NCBI RefSeq assembly: GCF_004379255.2
Contig: NC_056047.1
Span: 28,658,293 to 28,722,292, forward strand
Source of the DNA: Salvia splendens
Lineage: Eukaryota; Streptophyta; Magnoliopsida; Lamiales; Lamiaceae
Direction: 5' to 3'
Length of the DNA stretch: 64,000 bases
Position 1 is the first letter of the stretch. Every line of letters begins with the position of its first letter. The position numbers were made by a program, and so were the translations under genes. The notes beneath the pieces were generated by a model. It saw only the letters and a program-made list of their open reading frames with translations, was not told the origin of the DNA and searched no databases. Positions 40,724-52,986 of the stretch are shown here, in pieces.

Positions 40724-43514
40724 TAAAACGCCCGTACTTTTTATGGAAGATGACGCGCGTAAATCGAGGAACGATCGAAGAAATTATATTTGGAACAACA
40801 CCAAATATAAGTCGTGACGTTAAGCGTTCTTTAATTTTGTGAGGAGCAAGATAACGAAATTAATTAAAGCTCCGTGAATTTTAATTATCGAAAGAAATGC
40901 GAGAAAATAAAGTATGTGTATAGTTGGGTCTCTCAAATTAAATTAGAGCCCAATGAGTATATAAAAAGTGGCTTGGGCCGACCCAAATAAATTCAAATCA
41001 AGTCCAAATGTCCTTAACAATTTTAAAAGAGTGTTGGGCCATCAAATTCCCTTATATATATATTTTTTTAGCCCAACTCCACAAATAATTGTTGAGCCAA
41101 TTCATTCATTTTGCAAGCCCAAATTTTTCCTCTCTCTTTCTCCTGCGCCAACTTCTCCATCCATGGGGACTCTCCAGCTGCAAGTAACCTTCCACCCTCC
41201 ATCTTCCACAATTCAATTCTGCAAAATCAAAGGTCACACAAATTTAATTCTAGGATTCATTTATCTCCTCTCCTACCGTTTCACTTCAACATTCTTTTGT
41301 TCAACAAATACAGAGAGAGCCGAGAGAGATACAGTGGAATGAACTGCTGCCATTTTGTTTTCCCATACGTTTCACAGTCAAATTCATAGCAACGAAGGTA
41401 TAAATCCATTTCCTTTTATCGATGTTATTCATATCATGTTCATCATACATCACTCTCACTCATAATTTCCTTCAACAATCAAACTCCAACAAGCGAATGC
41501 CCATCACTGTGTAATCGAAGCTAAAAACGAAAAGAAACATAATTGAATGAGAACTTATCTTTCGGGGTTGTGCGGGGCTGTTCGGGTTGGGTTCGGGACG
41601 TTTCGGGACTGTGCAGTGGCTGTTCGGAGTTGCTCGGGGCGGCGCGGTGTCGTTTCGGAGGCTGCCGAGCAGTGAGTGGAGGAGCAACAACGGTGAGGCG
41701 CCTGCCCGGCGTTGCTGTTCGGCTGATCGGTACAGCAGCAGCTCTTCCGGCGACGATGGCAGCAGCCTGACTCCACAGTGGCGGCGAATCGCTGCAGAAG
41801 ACTGACCCGGTGACGGCTGGGAGACAGCAGCGGCATCGCGTCTTCTTGGCGAGACAGCAGCGGCATCGTGACATCGACGGTGGAACGACGACGGGGCAGC
41901 CGGCGACGCAGAGGAATCGTCAATTTTCGCCGAGGAAGGGAGGGAGAAGAAGCTGCTGTACAGTTTTCTAATTTGGGGATCCATTATGAATTAGGGATTT
42001 GAAATGGGATTGGGTTGTGTTTTGAGAAGAAGAAATGAATTGGGGGAAAGGAATTGACCGATGGAAGTGGAGGAGATGTTTTGGATTTTTTTTTTCTTTT
42101 TCTTTAAATTGGGCCTTGTTGATTGATTAAGGAGAAATAAGGTTTGGGATTTATTTTAATGTGGGCTATTTCTTTTTGGCCCACTAATAATTTAAATGGG
42201 AGATATAAGGTGGGGAAATAATTAAGGCTTGGGCCTTCTAATTAAATCATTGGGCCGATAATTTAATCGTGAATAATGATTTAATTAAATTCCGGAATAA
42301 TTTGAAGCACGAATAATACTACCCAAGTGCGAAGTAAAAGTATTTACGAGGAGAAATAATTGCGATGAATTAAGTATGCGTTTAAATAATTTTAGGAAAT
42401 TTATTTTCGACGTCCCGGAGAAGACGAGGAGCCAACGGAGGAAAGAACGAGCGTAAGCGGCCGACCGGCGTCGCACGCGACGCCTTGGGCGGCCGCCGAA
42501 TAATCGAAAATGCACGAAAACCGAGAAAACGAATTAAAAGATTTTAATTAGAGTGCATGCATTCTAAAATGTCTTCGTTACCGAGATTGATGTGAACTTT
42601 ATGTATTTACTGAAAAGGTGGTTCGCACGCACGCTAAAGTCGGAACGAGGAACTTTTTACGGAAATCCTAAGCTTTCGAGGTGGGCTTTATTACTTAAAT
42701 TCTTTTATTTTGAAATGATATGTTTATAGTGAAATAAGGATGGTTTAAAATAGTATGTCATGCCGTATTTTATGTTTTGAATTGCCTATCTGATTGTCTA
42801 CTGGGATAATATCCTACTAGACTTTTATAGTTAACGAATTCGGGTCTAACTAGGGAGTGAGTCCCTACTCGGACTAGTGCACTGATAGGGATCGTGAGCC
42901 GTCCCCTAGGTCGGCCGGTCCAGTGATCGAGTTTGTGGCCACATTCTCGTTTCACATGATAGCTGAGATATGGTACATGATGGGGGATGATTATTGTCAG
43001 CGCTGACATTTTTAAAGGAATGATTTTGGTGTCTCTCGGTCTTTTTAAAGTAAAATCCGAGTTTCACTCTATGATGGCTTGACATAACTTAAATGATAAA
43101 TGTATTTCGGGCATGAGTTCACTGAGTGCATCAAGTACTCAGCCCCTGCATATGTTTTCCCTATGTGCAGGTTGACCGTGGACGGAGGACGGAGGATGTT
43201 GAGCATTGGACAGAGACAGTATTCAATAAATGATCTGGTTGCTATTGTGTCTTCATACATAGTAGTAGCTAACTCTCAAATGCTTCCGCTATGCCAAGTT
43301 ATAAGAATTTCCTTGATTTCCTTGGAATTGTCAAACCATGTCATTCACGTTATGTACCTTCGGGATTTGAAACTTTGATTGATAAATGTAAATTTCATCT
43401 TTTGATCGATATGTCGTATTCCTTTTGATTGTTCCCCCTTCTTCCCCGCTTCTCAAATCCCCCATTAGTCACGATTCCCCGCGCTTCCTATCCTTAGAAA
43501 GTGCGGTCGTGACA
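40724..43514 (+). repeat. Tekay-D 5' LTR
   Basis: Contains GGGCT/GGCCC motifs (40935-41105) before a CT-rich leader in sense. A GC-rich open frame in antisense (41984-41472), downstream of GGCCCA motifs, and the conserved palindrome (43122-43142) are also present. Ends GGTCGTGACA. Confidence 0.88.
41472..42260 (-). promoter_or_regulatory. Antisense promoter-like module in Tekay-D 5' LTR
   Basis: On the minus strand, GGCCCA-type motifs at 42258-42105 precede a C/T-rich leader and a 170-codon frame rich in Ser, Pro, Ala and Arg (ATG at 41984). The same arrangement is in the 3' LTR (45429-44917, six or fewer residue changes). No family is recognised. I regard it as a leader-like module; coding is possible but unproven. 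Confidence 0.4.
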
Positions 43515-43517
43515 GAA

Positions 43518-43529
43518 TGGTATCAGAGC
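43518..43529 (+). other. Tekay-D primer binding site
   Basis: TGGTATCAGAGC, exact initiator tRNA-Met complement, 3 bp after the LTR. Confidence 0.9.
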
Positions 43530-44155
43530 AATTTTTCTTTCCGCTCTGAACCGAGAGTCCTTTATTCAATCTAGTCTAAACTCGTTTCGCTAGACTAAAA
43601 GAGTATTCATTGAAGGCTCAACATTCCGTCTCGCCGCGCTCAACAAAAGAAAAGGTAAAATGTTTTGAAATGAGAAATTTTTCGAGAAAGCAAGGTGATA
43701 AAGTTTCTGAGAAAGAAGGATAGAAGAGTTTTTGAGAAAGAAAGATGAGAATAGTTTGAGAAAGAAAGATGATAAAGTTTGAAGAGAAACGATGGATTGT
43801 TGTTCTACATGAAAGATGAAAGTTGATGTTAAAGTAAGTTTTGAGTTTTAAAGTTGAAAGTGAGATGTAGAAATTTTGTTGAAAGTGCGAGAGTTTAAAG
43901 AAAATTTTTATTTCAAAAGTTTTGAATGTTAATGAAGTTCGAAAGTGTTTGCTTTGGAAGTTAGAATGTTGTGTGTTATATTTGGTTATCCTGAAGTATG
44001 AATGGTTTGATGTTGGATGTGATGATAATGAGGAAATGTTTTTTAATCCCGACTTGGTGAAGAGGAGACTACATGGGAACTCGAGGATAAAATGAAAGAG
44101 AAGTACTCGGAGTTGTTCGTTAGAGATGAGCAAATTTCGGGACGAAATTTCTGTT

Positions 44156-44168
44156 AAGGTGGGTAAAA
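44156..44168 (+). other. Tekay-D polypurine tract
   Basis: AAGGTGGGTAAAA directly before TGTAACGCCC of the 3' LTR. Confidence 0.8.
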
Positions 44169-46948
44169 TGTAACGCCCGTACTTTTTATGGAAGATGACG
44201 CGCGTAAATCGAGGAACGATCGAAGAAATTATATTTGGAACAACACCAAATATAAGTCGTGACGTTAAGCGTTCTTTAATTTTGTGAAGAGCAAGATAAC
44301 AAAATTAATTAAAGCTCTGTGAATTTTAATTATCGAAAGAAATGTGAGAAAATAAAGTATGTGTATAGTTGGGTCTCTCAAATTAAATTAGAGCCCAATG
44401 AGTATATAAAAAGTGGCTTGGGCCGACCCAAATAAATTCAAATCAAGTCCATATGTCCTTAACAATTTTAAAAGAGTGTTGGGCCATCAAATTCCCTTAT
44501 ATATATATTTTTTTAGCCCAACTCCATAAATAATTGTTGAGCCAATTCATTCATTTTGCAAGCCCAAATTTTTCCTCTCTCTTTCTCCTGCTCCAACTTC
44601 TCCATCCATGGGGACTCTCCAGCTGCAAGTAACCTTCCACCCTCCATCTTCCACAATTCAATTCTGCAAAATCAAAGGTCACACAAATTTAATTCTAGGA
44701 TTCAATCATCTCCTCTCCTGCCGTTTCACTTCAACATTCTTTTGTTCAACAAATACAGAGAGAGCCGAGAGAGATACAGTGGAAGGAACTGCTGCCATTT
44801 TGTTTTCCCATACGTTTCACAGTCAAATTCATAGCAACGAAGGTATAAATCCATTTCCTTTTATCGATGTTATTCATATCATGTTCATCATACATCACTC
44901 TCACTCATAATTTCCTTCAACAATCAAACTCCAACAAGCGAATGCCCATCACTGTGTAATCGAAGCTAAAAATGAAAAGAAACATAATTGAATGAGAACT
45001 TATCTTTCGGGGTTGTGCGGGGCTGTTCGGGTTGGGTTCGGGACGTTTCGGGACTGCGCAGTGGCTGTTCGGAGTTGCTCGGGGCGGCGCGGTGTCGTTT
45101 CGGAGGCTGCCGAGCAGTGAGTGGAGGAGCAACAACGGTGAGGCGCCTGCCCGGCGTTGCTGTTCGGCTGATCGGTACAGCAGCAGCTCTTCCGGCGACG
45201 ATGGCAGCAGCCTGACTCCACAGTGGCGGCGAATCGCTGCAGAAGACTGACCCGGTGACGGCTGGGAGACAGCAGCGGCATCGCGTCTTCTTGGCGAGAC
45301 AGCAGCGGCATCATGACGTCGACGGTGGAACGACGACGGGGCAGCCGGTGACGCAGAGGAATCGTCAATTTTCGCCGAGGAAGGGAGGGAGAAGAAGCTG
45401 CTGTACAGTTTTCTAATTTGGGGATCCATTACGAATTAGGGATTTGAAATGGGATTGGGTTGTGTTTTGAGAAGAAGAAATGAATTGGGGGAAAGGAATT
45501 GAGCGATGGAAGTGGAGGAGATGTTTTGGATTTTTTTTTCTTTTTCTTTAAATTGGGCCTTGTTGATTGATTAAGGAGAAATAAGGTTTGGGATTTATTT
45601 TAATGTGGGCTATTTCTTTTGGGCCCACTAATAATTTAAATGGGAGATATAAGGTGGGGAAATAATTAAGGCTTGGGCCTTCTAATTAAATCATAATTTA
45701 ATCGTGAATAATGATTTAATTAAATCCCGGAATAATTTGAAGCACGAATTATACTACCCAAGTGCGAAGTAAAAGTATTTACGAGGAGAAATAATTGCGA
45801 TGAATTAAGTATGCGTTTAAATAATTTTAGGAAATTTATTTTCGACGTCCCGGAGAAGACGAGGAGCCAACGGAGGAAAGAACGAGCGTAAGCGGCCGAC
45901 CGGCGTCGCACGCGACGCCTTGAGCGGCCGCCGAATAATCGAAAATGCACGAAAACTGAGAAAACGAATTAAAAGATTTTAATTAGAGTGCATGCATTCT
46001 AAAATGTCTTCGTTACCGAGATTGATGTGAACTTTATGTATTTACTGAAAAGGTGGTTCGCACGCACGCTAAAGTCGGAACGAGGAACTTTTTACGGAAA
46101 TCCTAAGCTTTCGAGGTGGGCTTTATTACTTAAATTCTTTTATTTTGAAATGACATGTTTATGGTGAAATAAGGGTGGTTTAAAATAGTATGTCATGCCG
46201 TATTTTATGTTTGAATTGCCTATCTGATTGTCTACTGGGATAATACCCTACTAGACTTTTATAGTTAACGAATTCGGGTCTAACTAGGGAGTGAGTCCCT
46301 ACTCGGACTAGTGCACTGATAGGGATCGTGAGCCGTCCCCTAGGTCGGCCGGTCCAGTGATCGAGTTTGTGGCCACATTCTCGTTTCACATGATAGCTGA
46401 GATATGGTACATGATGGGGGATGATTATTGTCAGCGCTGACACTTTTAAAGGAATGATTTTGGTGTCTCTCGGTCTTTTTAAAGTAAAATCCGAGTTTCA
46501 CTCTATGATGGCTTGACATAACTTAAATGATAAATGTATTTCGGGCATGAGTTCACTGAGTGCATCAAGTACTCAGCCCCTGCATATGTTTTCCCTATGT
46601 GCAGGTTGAGCGTGGACGGAGGACGGAGGATGTTGAGCATTGGACAGAGACAATATTCAATAAATGATCTGGTTGCTATTGTGTCTTCATACATAGTAGT
46701 AGCTAACTCTCAAATGCTTCCGCTATGCCAAGTTATAAGAATTTCCTTGATTTCCTTGGGATTGTTAAACCATGTCATTCACGTTATGTACCTTCGGGAT
46801 TTGAAACTTTGATTGATAAATGTAAATTTCATCTTTAGATCGATATGTCGTACTCCTTTTGATTGTTCCCCCTTCTTCCCCGCTTCTCAAATCCCCCATT
46901 AGTCACGATTCCCCGCGCTTCCTATCCTTAGAAAGTGCGGTCGTGACA
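44169..46948 (+). repeat. Tekay-D 3' LTR
   Basis: 2780 bp, same layout as the 5' LTR including the palindrome at 46555-46575. The length difference comes from small indels. Confidence 0.9.
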
Positions 46949-48340
46949 CTTCCTCGTGTACGCCTTTCTGGAAACTAGTCTGTAACTCTTGGGCCTCGAT
47001 GAATAAAAAGCAAAATTGGGCACTGCGGACGGGCATAAGGGTTCAACTCTGAAATTATTGGTGGGTTTCGAACTTGGGGCCCCTTATGTGAAGTAGTTAC
47101 GAACTTACTCGGCCTATACCTGACCACATGCTTTATAAAACCTTTGCCAGTGGCGTGCGTAGGCTGGAAATGGACAAAGTTCCAACAATTTATACCAAGA
47201 GGAGGTTATAAATAGTAAACTGCAATTATGCCCTCAAATGAGGAGCAGGGCTAGGATGAGGGGACTATCATCATCGGGCACTTTCTCCGTGAAATCAACT
47301 TATAACGATATGTGAATGAGCCAAACTCCACAAAGAGAATCGCTTTGGAGGAAAGTTTGGAGTTGGCATGGACCTCAACGAATAAAGATTTTTTCTGGCT
47401 CCTTCTAAACAATGGAGTCATGGTAAATAAAGAGCGAGCTAGGCGGCGAATTTCGTCGGCGGAGCTTTGCAACATGTGTGGTGATGGTTTAGAGAGTAGT
47501 TTGCACATGTTGCGAGATTTTCTTGATACTAAGAGAACCTGGGAAGGAATGTTGCGGCATGAAGGGGATGATGATTTCTTTGATAGTTCATTGACTTTGA
47601 CTGATTGGTTATTTCTTAATATTAGCTCCAATTGATTAATAGGGAGTGGTTTCAAATGGTGTTCACTTTTTGGGATTGGATGTCCGCATATATGCCAGAA
47701 GAGATGCGGATTTATCTTAAAGGTGTTAGGGTGAGCCCCGAAGGAATCATAGCTCAAATATTTAACTCGGCAAATGGGGTAGAAGAGGCTCGATTTACGG
47801 ACGGTGTGGGAATGAGGGTCAACTGTGTGCCTACTCTAGTGTGCTGGATACCTCATTTGATGGATACTATCAAGCTAAACACAAATGCCTCTTTGGCGGA
47901 AAGTTCAAATCATGCATTTGGTGGAGATTTATTTTGCGATGCTTTGGGGAATTGGAGAGCTGGTTTTGTAGCTAACATTGAAAGTTGTTACATTTTGGCT
48001 GCCGAAATATGGTGCGTATTTTATGGGCTCAAGCTAGCCAAGGAGCTGGGATATCGTAAGTTAGAGGTGGAGAGTGATAACCTTGTCGGAGTCTATGATT
48101 ATGGGACGGAATGAAGTGTCTATTAACTATCACTCTATAGTGCAGAAGGTTTGTGGTTTATTTTAAGAGTTTGGTGCAGTAACGATTCACCATGTGCATA
48201 GAGAAGGGAATTATTCTGCCGATTTTTTGTCATGTTTCACTTATAGTTTTCAGAGAGGTGTTCATGTTCTTGAGACGCAACCTTTAGGTTTCAATGGTTG
48301 GTTGCTTCATGATAGATTAAGTATTTCATATCCCTATTAG
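46949..48340 (+). pseudogene. LINE (L1-type) zinc-binding and RNase H-like C-terminus
   Basis: Continuation of the LINE after Tekay-D. 47270-47640 carries the plant L1 zf-RVT region (GTFSVKSTYNDM, FFWLLLNNGVMVNKERARRR, CNMCGDGLESSLHML). 47635-48340 carries the RNase H-like domain: KLNTNASLAE, where the first catalytic Asp is Asn, AAEIWCVFYGLKLAKELGY, then VESDNL. A final segment IHHVHREGNYSADFLS leads to a stop at 48338-48340. Several frame changes break it. Confidence 0.82.
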
Positions 48341-48373
48341 CATGTTTTTGTTACCGACCTTTGCTGCTTTTAA

Positions 48374-48817
48374 TGTTAAAAATTTGGGCTTCCACATGAC
48401 TAATTTAATGTGTACGACTATCTTTTAGTTGCCCAATTAAAGTGATCTATCAAAGATTAAAGTTTGGGCTAAAGTGTATTTTATTTGTTATGGAAATAAG
48501 TGTAGATACCATTTTGTGATTTTTTATTTATTGAGGGACTGAATTGAATATAAATGATCTTATATTTATATAAATTTAAGATTAGGTTATGGTCCCCAGA
48601 AGTCTAACGAACATTCAATATCTCTGTATTGTCTCGGCAGACTATTGTGAATGACGTTTCTGATCGTTTGGAAAATCCATAGCTGCTGCAATGCAATTCC
48701 ACAGTTCAATTCTAGATGGATCAAGGTACGCTTCCGCTCTACAGTTTGTGCTCCTTCTCTGTTGTTCTTGGTTAATCATCATAGAGAGCTTCAAGTAATT
48801 ATTCAATCAATTATTCA
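48374..48817 (+). repeat. copia-A 5' LTR
   Basis: Starts TGTTAAAAATTTGGGC 33 bp after the LINE stop codon and ends ATTATTCA 6 bp before the primer site. Boundaries are inferred from the TGTTA start and position only, as the second LTR is not visible. Confidence 0.55.
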
Positions 48818-48823
48818 AATAAG

Positions 48824-48835
48824 TGGTATCAGAGT
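48824..48835 (+). other. copia-A primer binding site
   Basis: TGGTATCAGAGT, one base off the initiator tRNA-Met complement, preceded by AAG. Confidence 0.75.
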
Positions 48836-50018
48836 CACTCTATTGATGATTCTCGGAGAATTGGGAAAAGGAGAATTAAGGTTTTATGTTTTCGTTTGTC
48901 TTTTGGATCAAGAAATCAAATTTTTTGATATTAGGGTTTGTGGTTGTCGGTGATATAATTCTTTGCCAAAAACTTTGGAATAGAACGAATTATGCAATAT
49001 CCTTGTTGAATACGGCCGCCGCTTTTGAGTAATAGGGACAATTTGAGTATGATTTTCTAATTCATGTTACGCACATAATTTCTTGATGAATAAATACAGT
49101 TTTTCAATTCAAGGTTATTCATTTGTCACGCACAGAATTTCCTTGCAATTGTATTGAGATCCTTATTACATGTGTTTGATGCCGCCACATATTTTGGAGC
49201 AATGAATTGAGTATTATTGTGTTTTATGATCATCACGCATACCGAGAATTTAGTTTTGCTTGATGATTTTACAATTTGTGGTGAATGTTTGGTAAAGTAT
49301 TAATGACAGAATCATTCTGGTGGATGTTTTGCAACGTTTAGCTTTGATACGGAAAGAATTGTTTCCGTAATTTTTTAGAATGAATGAACTGATATTTCAG
49401 TTCTTCATTGTTTTATACACGCATATAGTATCTTTTGGATTGATTAATCTAGAATTGTTGGTTGTCGGTTTTTCTTTAATTGTGTTGGTGCATATTGTGA
49501 AATATTGGATTATGGTCTACTGACGAATTCATGAATTGTGAACTAGTACTAATTTTTAATTGCAGTGGAAAATTAGTGGTTGATTATTTAAGAGTATAAT
49601 TTGAACTCAATCGAGAATTCAGTCCTTTTTTATTCTGTATGCGTGCATATATATGTTTAATATGCAGACTTAGATTCTTTTTGATGAATTCAAGAATCAT
49701 AATAGTGTAATTGTTTCTGGTTCTCGATTTTTGTTCAATGAATCATAATTGGGAATTATGAGAATTCAATACGTGGCTGCTGCATTGGTTTATGATATGA
49801 ATAGTGAATTAATGATTCAATTTAATGTGTTTTATGTACGTTTTATAACGTCTTTACATTAAAGAAGGAATTGAATAATTAATTCACATAAATTTCTCAA
49901 TTAATTGGCTAATTAATTGAGAATTAAGAATTCTTCTGAGAATTCAATTAAAGTTTTAAATTCAATAAATTTGGTACATCTCATGTTCCTTTATTGATGT
50001 GTGTATTTTAATGCAGAT
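48836..50018 (+). other. copia-A untranslated leader, first part
   Basis: No coding frame. Degenerate periodic motifs CACGCA...GAATTT...TTGATGAAT recur at roughly 80-120 bp spacing (49070, 49120, 49237, 49420, 49640). The stretch ends GTGTATTTTAATGCAGAT at the copia-B insertion. Confidence 0.5.
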
Positions 50019-50355
50019 TGTTGAAGAATGAATCCAAGAACCCAGATCAAGAATGCAACGTAAATGAAAGTAGAATAAAGAAGTAAGAACACTCATTTGC
50101 AACAGAAAACTAACTGATTTTATTCAACATGAATCACAATGTGTGGAGCTACAAAGAAGATTACAACTAGCTATTGCTTTTTCTCTATTTATACTACACA
50201 ATCACAAGTGAAGAAGAGCTTCACTATTCTTATTGTAACCGCTCCAACGGCTAGTTTCCTCTAACTAACTTTTGCTCACTTCTTGATCACCTATACTTCT
50301 CTCCACGCTAACTCCCATGCACACACATTGCTAGCTTCGACCTACTTCTATAACA
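50019..50355 (-). repeat. copia-B 3' LTR
   Basis: 337 bp with ends TGTTATAG and CTTCAACA on the minus strand. It lacks a 12-bp segment (GCATCAAGAAGT) found in the other LTR. Polypurine tract AAGGTGGAGAT at 50356-50366. Confidence 0.9.
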
Positions 50356-50392
50356 ATCTCCACCTTGGTCGATGTATAGCAAAAAAAAAATC

Positions 50393-51357
50393 TCAAAAAA
50401 CTGTTGCCCGCAAGTTCATCAACCAGCAACAATACTCGAACTTCTCTTTACTTAGTGGCTTAGTAAGCATATCAGCCGGATTATGTGTTGTCACCAACTT
50501 TACTCTTCCACTTTTTACCTCGTCTCTGATGAAGTGCAACCTCACGTCAATGTGTTTACTGTGTTCATGAAACATTTGGTGCCTCACTAAACAAATAGCA
50601 TCGCTGTTATCATAGTGTATGGCCACTGCCTTTTGCTCTATCCCAAAATCAGATATAAGCCCTTTCAGCCATTTGTTCTTCTTCACGGCCGAAGTCAGTG
50701 CCATATACTCGGCCTCGGTTGTTGACAAAGATAATACATTTTGCAAGCTTGACTTCTAACATATAGCAGATCCAAACAGTGTAAAAACATAGCTTGTTTG
50801 TGACCTTCTCGTGTCAAGATTGGCTGCATAATCAGAGTCACAAAATCCAACTAGAGGCTCCTCCTGAACTCCACCATCTCTAGTGAATAGAATCCCAAGC
50901 TTATCAGCTCCCTTGAGATACCTCATAGTCCATTTCAATGCACTCAAGTGTTACCTTCCATAACCATCCATGTATCTGCTAGTAGTGCTTATGGCATGAG
51001 CTATATCTGGTCTTGTACATATCATCATGTACATCAAGCTCCCAACTATGTTGGAATAAGGGATCAACTCCATCTCTGCTACTTCTGCCTCAGTCTGAGC
51101 TTTGTGATCCTTGCACAATTTGAAATGCATTGCCAGAGGTGTTGAAGTGCTCTTCATATTTTCAGTCTTGAACTTCTTCAACGTCTTCTGAATATATTCA
51201 GACTGAAATAACTACAGCTTTCCCTCCTTTCTATCTCTGACTATATCCATTCCAAGGATCCTTTTAGCAACTCCAAGATCTTTCATCTCAAAATCTGCCT
51301 TAAAAGCCTTCACCTTTCTGATCTCAGCAATATCTTGACCAGAAATGAGCATATCAT
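50393..51357 (-). pseudogene. copia-B RT C-terminal part and RNase H
   Basis: From 51357 downward: DMLISGQDIAEI, FEMKDLGVAKRILGMDI (RT), SNIVGSLMYMMICTRPDIAHA and MRYLKGADKLGILF (connection), VGFCDSDYAANLDTRRSQTS, then RNase H LSLSTTEAEYMAL, YDNSDAICL, HSKHIDVRLHFIRDEV and NPADMLTKPL. Stops split it at about 51209, 50950 and 50750. Motifs are otherwise well preserved. Confidence 0.87.
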
Positions 51358-52986
51358 TGATAAGGCTCGTTTCATGCATGTGTTTTGTGATAAAACTACA
51401 CCCATTTATGTAAACTAACAAACAATTGTGAGCCAGGTGTGTGTAAAGTCCGCCATAATCAGAAGCTCCATGGACAGACGGATCAAGGAGAATGGAGTCA
51501 GATAAAATGGAGGCAACAGGAGCACCCATATAGGAGATTGAGCGTAACTTAAGAGTTCCCCAAAGGCTAAGGGTACAAAGGAATTTTCGAAGGGAACATT
51601 GCCCTAGGGATCAAAGTCTCACGCCTTCCTATAAATGGAAATGGGAAGGAGGAAGGAGGCAACACTCATAGATATTCAGCTCTCTCCAAGGATTGAAATG
51701 AGAGCTCACTACACTCCACATTCTTGATCTCCGTCAACATACTTGGTTCTAGTTTTTAGAGGTGGTTGGGTGTTGGTTTTATTCACATTTCAGTTCTGTA
51801 ATACCGTCCCGAGAAGGGGCGAAGATACAATCTCTCGGTTTTTAAGTTTTGCTACAATTTATTTTTAAGTTTTCCTTGTAGTTCATCGACTTGGATGTTT
51901 TTGTGAAGCAACCTTGGCATTATGATATCAGATTTTTCTGGAATGTTTGTTTTCTATGCATGATCTCTCTGGTTTATTTGTGTTTTTGATTTGTGCGCAT
52001 ATTTTGGCTAAGTAATTTTGTTGTAGTACAATCTGTTGGATCTGAGTTGCTAGTTTATGATTTCTGTTTAATTGTGGAGAAATTCTGGATGTAAGGTGTA
52101 GGATGTTTAGATCTAATCGAGTGAAGTATAATGAAGTAGATCTGAGTATGAAGCGATGAGTAGTAGTATGTTCATGTTTAATAAGTTTCTGAGTTGTAGA
52201 TCTGTAGCCGTTTCCGTTAATTCTGCATGATTATGACTTAATCAGTTTGTCTACGTGATCGCAATATAGGACTGAAGTTACAAGTTCATTATGTTAAGTT
52301 TGTTTGTTATAAGTAGTTTGTTAGTACGGAAACGTTCGAGAATCTAGGCATACTCTGTTTTGTGTTGATTGTATGAGGAAGATGAGGTTGTTAGTAAAAT
52401 TTACTTTATCATACGAATCTGTAGGGCACTGGCACCAACTCACTTTACCTTTGTTTGGCTATTTCAGGAAATCACCGTACAAGTTCTTTCGTTTGAGCAA
52501 ATTGATCAGTTAGAGTTCACAAAATCAGTCAAGTTTAGCGAGTAGATCACTTTAGTTAGTTAGTCCCTCAGTTTAGTTAGTCAAGTAGTTGAACTTAACC
52601 CACCTTGAATGCGTGGTAGCAGCCATTCCCAACTTGTCCTCAACAAATGTAGAACACATCGTTTCTGTGGGATTCGACCCCTTACTTCCCTTTACTAATT
52701 CATAGTATTGTGGGTTAAGGTTTTGAAAGCCTGAGTTCCTCCGTTTGCGCACTCAATGGAACAAGAGTAGGTTGAAATGAGTCAAGTTGATCAGTTAGAA
52801 GTACCTCTAGATCAATTCACAGGCACTTGCAGGTAAACAAGACATCGCCCCGCTGGATCAGTTCGGTACTTCAGCTTGATCAATCCACAACATCCAACTC
52901 GCAATTCAGTTCACGAAGAGGGAACAACGACTCGGAGAAGACAAAACAGACGGAAGAACACAAACAGGAACCGATGAGAGCTTTCA
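51358..52986 (+). repeat. Solo Athila-type LTR inside copia-B RT
   Basis: 1629 bp, starts TGATAAGGCTCGTTTCATGC and ends AGAGCTTTCA. It carries a TATA box (CTATAAATG, 51629) and the GTGGGATTCGACCCCTTACT block near 52668, as in Athila-A. Flanks ATCAT (51353-51357) and ATTAT (52987-52991) are a target duplication with one change. No internal region, so it is a solo LTR left by LTR-LTR recombination. Confidence 0.88.

Larger units (their letters stand above)
43515..44168 (+). other. Tekay-D interior (654 bp), non-coding
   Basis: Primer site, then a leader with CTCTGAACCGAGAGTCC, a stretch of GAGAAAGAAAGATGA repeats, the AAATTTCGGGACGAAATTTC block and the polypurine tract. This equals the two ends of a Tekay interior joined with all coding sequence deleted. 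Confidence 0.85.
40724..46948 (+). mobile_element. Tekay-D: short-interior Tekay-type LTR retrotransposon
   Basis: Two LTRs of 2791 and 2780 bp, nearly identical by eye, flank only 654 bp. A primer site and polypurine tract are in place, but no gag or pol is present. Flanking 5-mers CTTAC (40719-40723) and CTTCC (46949-46953) differ by one base and fit a target duplication. It splits the LINE relic. Copy A starts TAAAACG where copy B has TGTAACG, so the 5' terminal bases have mutated. Non-autonomous. Confidence 0.88.

Noticed and set aside
41111..41389. 92-codon plus-strand frame repeated at 44556
   Set aside because: It recurs only because it lies in both LTRs of Tekay-D. No coding signature beyond a short open frame in a leader-like region.
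43618..44133. 171-codon minus-strand frame in the Tekay-D interior
   Set aside because: It results from the A/G-rich GAGAAAG repeat read in antisense, giving a Phe/Ser-rich peptide without a domain.
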